A stretch of 5,246 nt of DNA. Source: Nitrososphaerales archaeon (lineage in GTDB: Archaea > Thermoproteota > Nitrososphaeria > Nitrososphaerales > UBA183). The notes below the pieces were generated by a model. It did not search any database, was not told where the DNA came from, and worked only from the letters and a program-made list of their open reading frames with translations. Location of the stretch: NCBI GenBank assembly GCA_030042335.1, contig JASHZW010000039.1:1-5246 (forward strand), read 5' to 3'. Below, in pieces: positions 1 through 4,630 of the stretch. Position 1 is the stretch's first letter, and every line of letters begins with the position of its first letter. A program made the translations under genes and the position numbers.

Positions 1-6
1 AGAAAA

Positions 7-13
7 ATTTATC
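7..13 (+). promoter_or_regulatory. Archaeal TATA-like box of the kelch gene
   Basis: An A/T tract ending in TTTATC lies about 37 bases before the ATG at 47. Archaeal transcription usually starts about 26-27 bases after the TATA centre, which would put the start near 36-38 and give a leader of about ten bases. The upstream TTG at 14 would fall immediately after this box and before the transcript begins. The call is by position and composition only, and the window edge hides the BRE region. Confidence 0.4.
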
Positions 14-46
14 TTGACTGTGCACGTCCTCAGCCGCAGCCTCACG

Positions 47-1360
47 ATGAAGTTCTCGCTCCGCACAGCGGTTCTTCTCTTATCGCTAGTCCTGGTTGCA
101 ACGGCCGTAACCTCTTTGGCCGTTATGGTTCCCGCAGCGAGGGCTGAGCAGGTAAGCGCTTGGACGCCGATTGCGGCGTATCCCGCGACGACCTCCAACG
201 ATGGCTTTCCAACCAACGGCTCGATCGGCATCTCGTCTGCATCCTGTGTGTCCTCATCGGGTTACGTGTACTGCGTAGGCGGAGACAACCAGGAAGGAAG
301 CACGAACAGCACCACCTTCGCAGAAATTTCACAGCTCGGGCTATCACCCATCCAGATGGGCACCCAGTATCCGTTCCCGGTCGACTCGGCCTCATGTGTC
401 GCCTCGGGCGGGTTCCTCTACTGCGTAGGCGGGGAAGGAGTCTTCCGGAACTCCACCTCACTGGCCTACTACGCCCCAATCTCAAGCTCCGGGATAGGAG
501 CCTGGACGCACACGACGAGCTATCCGGTGAATGCTTCCGGGCTGTCGTGCGTGACTTCCGGAAGCGACGTCTACTGCCTCGGAGGGGCCGAGGAGCAGAG
601 AGGCGAGACCGAACCCGCCTACTACGCCACGATCGGGAGCTCGGGCATAGGGACGTGGCAACAGACGACCAGTTACCCGGGGTGGGTTATGGGACAGGCA
701 TGCTTCTCTTCATCAGCCGAGATATACTGTGTCGGTGGGTACACAGTCGCGGCCAACCCCTCCAACGCCACCATGGAGGCATCCCTCGGCAGCAGCGGGA
801 TAGGACCGTGGCAGCAGGGCCCAGGGTTCCCATACCCGGTCCAGAACCAGGCTTGTGTCACTCTGTCTGGCTACGCGTACTGCATAGCTGGGCAGGACCT
901 GTCCGGCAGTGGCGGGGTGATTATCGCGAACGCGAACTCGTCGGTGTACTTCTCCCAGCTCTCGTCGACAGGGCTCGATGCGTGGCAGAGGACGGCGAGC
1001 CTCCCTGACCCCACTTTCGACCTTTCGTGTGTCGCATCGACTTACATGTACTGCATAGGCGGTCTCCAGTTCAACAACGACACGCTGAGCAGTATCATCG
1101 TGACCTCCGGCCCTCCGCCAGTGATAACCAATGCGTCTACGACGGTACAGCCGCCCACCTCGACTACCCTGACCATAACCAGCACGAGCACCTCCACCCT
1201 CGTAATCTCGGGCACCTTCACAAGTTCTTCCTCCAAGGGGTCCAGCGTGGCACTGGTCTCTCCGAACTCACTTTACGGGCCCCTCGCGGTGGCGGCCGCG
1301 GCGATGGCAGTCGTCGTTCTCGCACGCAGACGCTCGCGTCCGGAAGCACGCCTCTGCTAG
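47..1360 (+). CDS. Secreted kelch-like beta-propeller surface protein with C-terminal membrane anchor
   Basis: No enzymatic activity can be assigned; the likely role is extracellular binding or adhesion. Counting from ATG 47 (437 aa), residues 1-33 form a Sec signal peptide with a basic start, a long hydrophobic core and a likely cleavage after ARA. About six imperfect repeats of roughly 50 residues follow, with a YY..(S/G)SSGIG.W...(T)SYP linker and a core C(X7-8)C ending in Y.YC.GG. Cysteine pairs are 67/76, 117/126, 168/177, 219/228, 270/279 and 328/336; the only other cysteine is the last residue. The GG after aromatic residues and the blade-sized period are typical of kelch propellers. 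Residues about 353-400 are a Ser/Thr/Pro stalk, 409-425 a transmembrane helix, then an RRR cluster, so the propeller faces outward. Eight N-X-S/T sequons suggest heavy N-glycosylation. An upstream in-frame TTG at 14 is possible, but the ATG directly precedes the signal peptide and fits the TATA box. I saw no enzyme domain. Confidence 0.85.
   Translation: MKFSLRTAVLLLSLVLVATAVTSLAVMVPAARAEQVSAWTPIAAYPATTSNDGFPTNGSIGISSASCVSSSGYVYCVGGDNQEGSTNSTTFAEISQLGLSPIQMGTQYPFPVDSASCVASGGFLYCVGGEGVFRNSTSLAYYAPISSSGIGAWTHTTSYPVNASGLSCVTSGSDVYCLGGAEEQRGETEPAYYATIGSSGIGTWQQTTSYPGWVMGQACFSSSAEIYCVGGYTVAANPSNATMEASLGSSGIGPWQQGPGFPYPVQNQACVTLSGYAYCIAGQDLSGSGGVIIANANSSVYFSQLSSTGLDAWQRTASLPDPTFDLSCVASTYMYCIGGLQFNNDTLSSIIVTSGPPPVITNASTTVQPPTSTTLTITSTSTSTLVISGTFTSSSSKGSSVALVSPNSLYGPLAVAAAAMAVVVLARRRSRPEARLC
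161..1108 (+). repeat. Six tandem kelch-like repeat units, about 153 bases each
   Basis: This is an internal coding repeat seen at protein level. First cysteines of successive units are spaced 50, 51, 51, 51 and 58 residues apart. The middle units are the most alike, sharing SSGIG.W and YP before the cysteine pair. The second unit lacks the conserved Trp (Ile in its place), and the last pair is CX7C rather than CX8C. Regular spacing with diverged DNA fits an old duplication kept by selection. Confidence 0.75.
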
Positions 1361-1481
1361 GTTCCAAGACAATTTCCATCTGGATGTTACCGCCGAGCTT
1401 ATCCTCACAGAAACACCGCAGGTGAGCGCTGAGTTCAACTCGCCGCGGGGCGTCTCCATCAGCTCATGAAACAGGAATCGG

Positions 1482-1489
1482 TTTAAATC
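1482..1489 (+). promoter_or_regulatory. TATA box (TTTAAATC) of the GX3 protein gene, leaderless geometry
   Basis: TTTAAATC is a good archaeal TATA element. Its centre lies about 27 bases before ATG 1513, so transcription should begin at or within a base or two of that codon. This supports a leaderless transcript and ATG 1513 over GTG 1510. There is no Shine-Dalgarno-like sequence between box and start. Confidence 0.6.
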
Positions 1490-1512
1490 ATCGCAGGCTA
1501 TCTCGCAGAGTG

Positions 1513-2373
1513 ATGACAGGCGGAGCAACCGGCGCCAAACAGCCATCCGGTCAGACCGCGTCCGCCACCATCCCGACAACGGGCCCAGTGAACATTGGGA
1601 GCAACAAGGACCCGGAGTTCCTGAAAGGGGTCGCGGCCGGTTACTGTGAGGGGCTGCACATCGGGTGGACTATCGGCAAGGCAGATGGAAGAAATAACAA
1701 CAGCGCTCACGCCATCCCCAATATGCCACAGGAATACGAGGACATCATCAACGAATGCATAGACGGCATGTCTGCGCCCACAAGGCAGTCCGACGCAGGG
1801 TCCTCTGCGTCTGGGCCGAATCAGCAGTTTGACAACGGGGTGCTCTACGAGCTGCTATACGGATACGCCGACGGGTACGCGCTAGGGAACGCGGCGGGCA
1901 AGGCGGAATTCGCCCAGTCGATCGCCAGTGGGGCGAAGAACTTCCAAGGGACGAGCGCCGATAACCAGCAATTCCTCACCATCGCGAGCCAGTTTTACAG
2001 CCTTGAGAGCAGGTGGTGTCTGGGGCAGAGCATGGCCTCTCCTCCGACGCCGTCGTCTGCGCTGGCCTCCATCTCCGCGGCGGAGGCCTCTTACCCACCC
2101 GAAATCGTGGCGGCATTCAAGCAGATCGAGCAGCAGCTCCAGGCAGACGGCTACGTATCGGCTGACGACGCGGGTTCTGCTGACGCGGCTACCGAAGTTG
2201 CTGCCCTCGGCGCCGAGGGCGCGGCAATGGCAGGCCAGGACCCGGAACCGGAAGCACAGGACGCGAACGAAGCGGCCTGCATCACGGTGGCTGACGCAGG
2301 GAGTTCGCAGGGTCTGGGGGATGAGGCGGCGCAGGACGCCGAGTCTGAGGCTGAGCAAGCCGATTCGGCGTGA
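1513..2373 (+). CDS. Hypothetical acidic protein with two GX3-repeat helices
   Basis: I do not recognise this protein as a member of a named family. It has 286 residues from ATG 1513, with no signal peptide or membrane segment, so it is probably cytosolic. Residues 39-59 carry glycine at exactly every fourth position (39, 43, 47, 51, 55, 59). A second segment repeats this at 117, 121, 125 and 129 within the motif GYADGYALGNAAGKAE. Such GX3 spacing puts small residues along one helix face and permits tight helix packing. It is known from the deca-GX3 region of Yae1/Lto1, adaptors for iron-sulphur loading of the ABC protein Rli1/ABCE1; that link is only a resemblance here. Cysteines are at 45, 82, 169 and 256. 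A helical region about 180-212 is followed by a low-complexity Ala/Asp/Glu tail from about 216 to the end, probably disordered. The gene is about 150 bases after the kelch gene with its own TATA box, so it is probably a separate unit. Confidence 0.7.
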   Translation: MTGGATGAKQPSGQTASATIPTTGPVNIGSNKDPEFLKGVAAGYCEGLHIGWTIGKADGRNNNSAHAIPNMPQEYEDIINECIDGMSAPTRQSDAGSSASGPNQQFDNGVLYELLYGYADGYALGNAAGKAEFAQSIASGAKNFQGTSADNQQFLTIASQFYSLESRWCLGQSMASPPTPSSALASISAAEASYPPEIVAAFKQIEQQLQADGYVSADDAGSADAATEVAALGAEGAAMAGQDPEPEAQDANEAACITVADAGSSQGLGDEAAQDAESEAEQADSA

Positions 2374-2673
2374 AACGATGGACAGCACGTAGTCCTGCGT
2401 CTGGAAATCGCCGTCAGCTTCGGTGATCCACGTCCCATTCGACCCGGCATAGACCGGCCTGAGGGTATCCAGGGTCTCGCATTTTCAGCAACGCGGCATT
2501 CCATCACAAGGGAGAGTTCCGGCCTCAGGTGGTGCTTGCAGCCATACTATGGACATAGCTCTTGACGATGGCCTTATCCAGCCACATCCACCCCTAGGTC
2601 TGGCCGCCCGCAATCCTCCTCTTGGCCCTGTTCTCGTAGTGTTTATCCCCTGCGCGATCCCATCCGCTCCGGC
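2374..2673. other. 300-base gap with minus-strand coding-like fragments
   Basis: No intact gene with a credible start is present. On the minus strand, 2484 down to about 2374 is open and protein-like (for example GSNGTWITEADGDFQTQDYV), and the frame then runs on antisense to the GX3 gene. In another minus frame, 2659 to about 2528 reads YENRAKRRIAGGQT, a stop, then WMWLDKAIVKSYVHSMAAS and a second stop. These could be remnants of one decayed gene or chance open frames in GC-rich DNA. I do not recognise a family. The right end contains the probable promoter of the oxidoreductase. Confidence 0.3.
2641..2647 (+). promoter_or_regulatory. Weak TATA-like box upstream of the LLM oxidoreductase
   Basis: GTTTATC is centred about 30 bases before TTG 2674, so transcription would begin only a few bases ahead of that codon. 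This is consistent with a nearly leaderless transcript. The match is partial and no ribosome-binding site is visible. Confidence 0.35.
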
Positions 2674-3681
2674 TTGAGAAGTAGAAGGTCGCGACGGCCG
2701 GAGGTCGGGCTCGACATCGGCGAGAACCACGATGACCCGGCGGACTTCAGGGACGCAGTCGTCCTCGCCGGCAGGCTAGGCTTCGACGTCGCCTGGCTGG
2801 GCGATCATTTCATGCCGTGGGTCCACAGCGGCGACCGGTCTGCGTTCGTGTGGTCGCTGCTCGGCTCCTCCCTCGAAGTGTCCAAGAAGGTCAGGGTCGG
2901 GCCATACGTGACGACACCCATCGGCGGCCGCTATCATCCGGCGGTCGTGGCGCAGGCGGCGGCCACCCTGGACAGCATGTATCCGGGGAGGTTCGTCCTG
3001 GGAGTCGGCACGGGAGAAGCGATGAACGAAGCCCCCTTCCTGCCAGCGTGGCCGAGGTGGAAGGAGCGGATGGACAGGCTCGTCGAGGGGGTCCAGTTCA
3101 TGCGGAGGCTCTGGACGAGCGACTCGTACTTCGATTTCGACGGAAAATACTTCAAATCGAGACAGGTCTTCCTTTACACCAAACCCCGCACGCACATCAG
3201 AGTGCTCTTCTCGTCCGTAGGCGAAAAGTCCGCGACCATCGCAGGCAGGTATGGGGATGGCATAATCACCGTCAACATGCGGAACTCTCTCGACAGGATT
3301 CGCCAGACCATATTCGGGAATTTTGAAGCGGGAGCGAAGGCTGCCGGGAAGGACCCATCGACGCTGGAGAAAGTGGTCACGGTCAGCTTCACGTTCGAGA
3401 GCGAGCGAGAGTTCCTGAAGAGAGCCCGGGGCAATTCCGGACCTCTGGCCAGGGGCTCTTACGACGAACCCGACCCGAGGAGGATAGAGCGTATGAGCTC
3501 GACGATTCCCGACGATGACCTTCTCAAGACGACCGAGTTCTGCTCCTCATGGCCGGAGGTGGCGGACCTGATCTGGAGGTACAAGGATGCAGGCGCGACC
3601 CAGGTGGTGCTTCCCGCGGCAGCGGACATGAAGCTGATCCGTACGTACGCCCGCAGGCTCCTGCCGCTGCTGGCACCCTAA
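2674..3681 (+). CDS. F420-dependent LLM-class oxidoreductase, Fgd (G6PDH-like) family
   Basis: This is a luciferase-like monooxygenase-fold (TIM barrel) enzyme that probably uses coenzyme F420 for hydride transfer in the cytosol; the substrate is unknown. It has 335 residues, the usual family length. Family signatures are DHFMPW at 44-49, YHPAVVAQAAATLDSMYPGR at 87-106, GVGTGEAMNE at 110-119, and GEKSATIAGRYGDGIIT at 183-199. By alignment from memory to mycobacterial Fgd1, His45, Trp49 and Glu115 match its active-site His40, Trp44 and Glu109. The positions of its phosphate contacts (Lys198, Lys259, Arg283) appear to be Arg203, Arg260 and Thr286 here, so glucose 6-phosphate is not a safe substrate call. 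The frame is open back to 2566 but has no ATG or GTG. TTG 2674 is the only start that gives a family-length N-terminus, about five residues longer than Fgd1. It appears monocistronic and converges with the minus-strand gene downstream. Confidence 0.88.
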   Translation: MRSRRSRRPEVGLDIGENHDDPADFRDAVVLAGRLGFDVAWLGDHFMPWVHSGDRSAFVWSLLGSSLEVSKKVRVGPYVTTPIGGRYHPAVVAQAAATLDSMYPGRFVLGVGTGEAMNEAPFLPAWPRWKERMDRLVEGVQFMRRLWTSDSYFDFDGKYFKSRQVFLYTKPRTHIRVLFSSVGEKSATIAGRYGDGIITVNMRNSLDRIRQTIFGNFEAGAKAAGKDPSTLEKVVTVSFTFESEREFLKRARGNSGPLARGSYDEPDPRRIERMSSTIPDDDLLKTTEFCSSWPEVADLIWRYKDAGATQVVLPAAADMKLIRTYARRLLPLLAP

Positions 3682-3757
3682 GTCGGGTACGAGACAGTCT
3701 TATGGTATCGCGGTTGCCACCGTCCTGCGGACAGTGCTCCGGTTATCGTCTGGCCGG

Positions 3758-3898
3758 CTACGCCCGGGAGTAAGCGCGCTTTCCCGAACTTTTTTGGACG
3801 AGCTCAGAGATCTTTGACTCTGCGGCCAGCGTTGCCTCCAACGTCAACTTGGCGATAAGCTTGATCTCGGCCTGTTTTCGCTTTGTTAGACGCTTCAA
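3758..3898 (-). CDS. Small hypothetical charged protein, 46 aa
   Basis: This minus-strand frame reads MKRLTKRKQAEIKLIAKLTL, then EATLAAESKISELVQKSSGK and RAYSRA before TAG (3760-3758). Coding character is suggested by the well-formed amphipathic helix (about residues 6-36), GC-ending codons in the central part, and a TATA-like box on the same strand about 27 bases before a start near 3903. The start is uncertain. TTG 3898 is the in-frame choice; a TGA at 3907-3905 closes the frame upstream. An ATG at 3908 in another frame gives MTSVEASNKAK, which would join smoothly to QAEIKLIAKL if one A were removed from the AAAA run at 3878-3875. No family is recognised. It converges on the oxidoreductase with a 76-base gap, and it lies antisense to the first part of a weaker plus-strand open frame starting at TTG 3849. 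Confidence 0.5.
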   Translation of the reverse strand: MKRLTKRKQAEIKLIAKLTLEATLAAESKISELVQKSSGKRAYSRA

Positions 3899-3925
3899 CG
3901 CTAGTCATCTCTTAGTTCTTCTTCC

Positions 3926-3933
3926 CGTTTATG
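3926..3933 (-). promoter_or_regulatory. TATA-like box (GCATAAAC) for the small minus-strand gene
   Basis: Read on the minus strand, the element is centred about 27 bases before position 3903. That predicts a transcript starting about five bases ahead of TTG 3898. No Shine-Dalgarno-like sequence intervenes, in line with a near-leaderless mRNA. Confidence 0.35.
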
Positions 3934-4159
3934 CTTTTCCGACAACTGATTCTATTAACTTCGTTGCACATTCGGGAGCGACTCCTGAATCCCTCCGTCT
4001 TCGACCAAGTCTTTTTCCGCAAAACCTAGTGCCATTATGTCTATTAGGATATGCATGCGGATTAATGATAATGGCCGCGGTTGGACTTGTAAGCCTCAGA
4101 AGGGAGTAATCACGCAAGAGGAACGGGAGCCGGAAGTCAAGAAGAGGTTGAGGACTTAG
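3931..4159 (+). pseudogene. Possible frameshifted small membrane protein
   Basis: Three plus-strand frames in succession each carry a protein-like piece. ATG 3931 opens MLFRQLILLTSLHIRERLLN and NPSVFDQVFFRK, stopping at 4029. The next frame (itself open from TTG 3849 to 4109) gives NLVPLCLLGYACGLMIMAAV and GLVSLRR, a clear transmembrane helix with a basic inner flank. The third frame gives GVITQEEREPEVKKRLRT and ends in TAG at 4157-4159, touching the next start codon. One added A in the run at 4021-4024 and one added G in the run at 4102-4104 would join all three into a protein of about 75 residues. That suggests a decayed gene or homopolymer errors in the assembly. Alternatives are the 86-residue frame 3849-4109 taken whole, or an intact 40-residue frame from ATG 4037 to 4159. 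No family is recognised. Confidence 0.35.
4143..4153 (+). promoter_or_regulatory. Shine-Dalgarno-like site (AGAGGTTGAGG) for the 4160 gene
   Basis: GAGGT lies 11 bases before ATG 4160 and matches the archaeal anti-Shine-Dalgarno core. It sits within the last codons of the upstream open frame, as expected for translational coupling inside an operon. Confidence 0.45.
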
Positions 4160-4396
4160 ATGAAAGGTCAGACGCTCACTATCGGATTGATTCTTTTTGG
4201 ATTTGGAATTGCTCTATTCTCTGCTGGAATATCCTATTACCTTTACGTTCAATCCCTGCTGTTGAATCTCAAGCTCTACCCATCATACCCGACAGCATAT
4301 CTAGCCCTTTTGACAATCGGATTCATACTGTTGGTTCTCGGGGCGTCCCTGATTTCGGATGGATTTGGAGGAGATTCAAGTGTGCAACGAAGTTAA
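4160..4396 (+). CDS. Small two-helix membrane protein, 78 aa
   Basis: The function is unknown and no family is recognised. The protein has two hydrophobic helices: about residues 8-30 (LTIGLILFGFGIALFSAGIS and onward) and 46-66 (AYLALLTIGFILLVLGASLI). A short loop rich in Leu, Tyr and Pro (31-45) joins them, and a hydrophilic tail follows. With one Lys at the start, the topology is not clear. The ATG directly follows an in-frame TAG, and a Shine-Dalgarno-like site precedes it, so it is probably translated as a downstream cistron. The last 17 bases overlap the next gene. Codons are AT-richer than those of the oxidoreductase, like the region just upstream, so the two may share an origin. The hydrophobic pattern makes a real gene likely. 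Confidence 0.7.
   Translation: MKGQTLTIGLILFGFGIALFSAGISYYLYVQSLLLNLKLYPSYPTAYLALLTIGFILLVLGASLISDGFGGDSSVQRS
4367..4375 (+). promoter_or_regulatory. Strong Shine-Dalgarno site (GGAGGAGAT) that sets the 4380 start
   Basis: The sequence differs by one base from GGAGGTGAT, the full complement of the archaeal 16S rRNA tail. GGAGG ends eight bases before GTG 4380. It decides for that GTG over the in-frame ATG at 4359, which lies upstream of the site. Confidence 0.65.
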
Positions 4397-4547
4397 CAGA
4401 ATTTCCGTGCTCTTCGCCAGGCACGAAAGGGAGCTGGACCTCGAGCTCAAGCAGAGACCCTTCGCGACCAGCGCACGTTACCTGGAAGACGATGCAACTG
4501 GTCAAAGTTCGGGCAGCCGAACATGGGCCTTAGACGATGCCGCGTAG
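4380..4547 (+). CDS. Small hypothetical soluble protein, 55 aa
   Basis: I do not recognise this protein. From GTG 4380 it begins MCNEVNRISVLFARHERELD and has an amphipathic, charged helix through about residue 26. A segment around RPFATSARYLEDD and a polar Gly/Ser tail ending SRTWALDDAA follow. There is no signal peptide or membrane segment; the only cysteine is at residue 2. Codons in the first 38 residues favour GC-ending forms like the long genes of the window, unlike the AT-richer gene it overlaps by 17 bases. The strong Shine-Dalgarno site and the overlap indicate translation from the same transcript as the membrane protein. The tail after about residue 40 is less convincing. An alternative start at ATG 4359 would add seven residues. 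Confidence 0.6.
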   Translation: MCNEVNRISVLFARHERELDLELKQRPFATSARYLEDDATGQSSGSRTWALDDAA

Positions 4548-4600
4548 CTGGGTCGCGGGCGAGAACTACGAATGAGCTACACCCAAAGCGGTGTATGCCG

Positions 4601-4608
4601 TTTGAAAC
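4601..4608 (+). promoter_or_regulatory. TATA-like box (TTTGAAAC) of the XPF gene
   Basis: The element is centred about 26-27 bases before ATG 4631, the spacing expected for a leaderless transcript, and no ribosome-binding site precedes that ATG. The sequence is an imperfect TATA match, so the call rests mostly on spacing. Confidence 0.4.
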
Positions 4609-4630
4609 TCTTCCGTGTAGCTTATAGGCG

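Noticed and set aside
160..1008. Long plus-strand open frame inside the kelch gene (282 residues)
   Set aside because: It is Arg/Leu-rich and out of frame with a gene that has clear repeats, a signal peptide and an anchor. It is the usual shadow frame in GC-rich DNA.
1882..2388. Minus-strand open frame antisense to the GX3 gene
   Set aside because: Most of it is Arg-rich and mirrors the Ala/Asp-rich coding of the plus strand. Only the part beyond 2374 looks protein-like, and it is reported under the gap.
2776..3434. Minus- and plus-strand open frames overlapping the oxidoreductase
   Set aside because: The oxidoreductase frame has family motifs throughout, so these are shadows with biased composition.
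3789..3796. T run (six T) as a terminator for the oxidoreductase
   Set aside because: It lies more than 100 bases past the stop, has no convincing hairpin, and falls inside the coding part of the minus-strand small gene.
4548..4630. Possible tRNA or other RNA gene in the gap before xpf
   Set aside because: There is no T-loop GTTCGA-type motif and no cloverleaf pairing that I could find.
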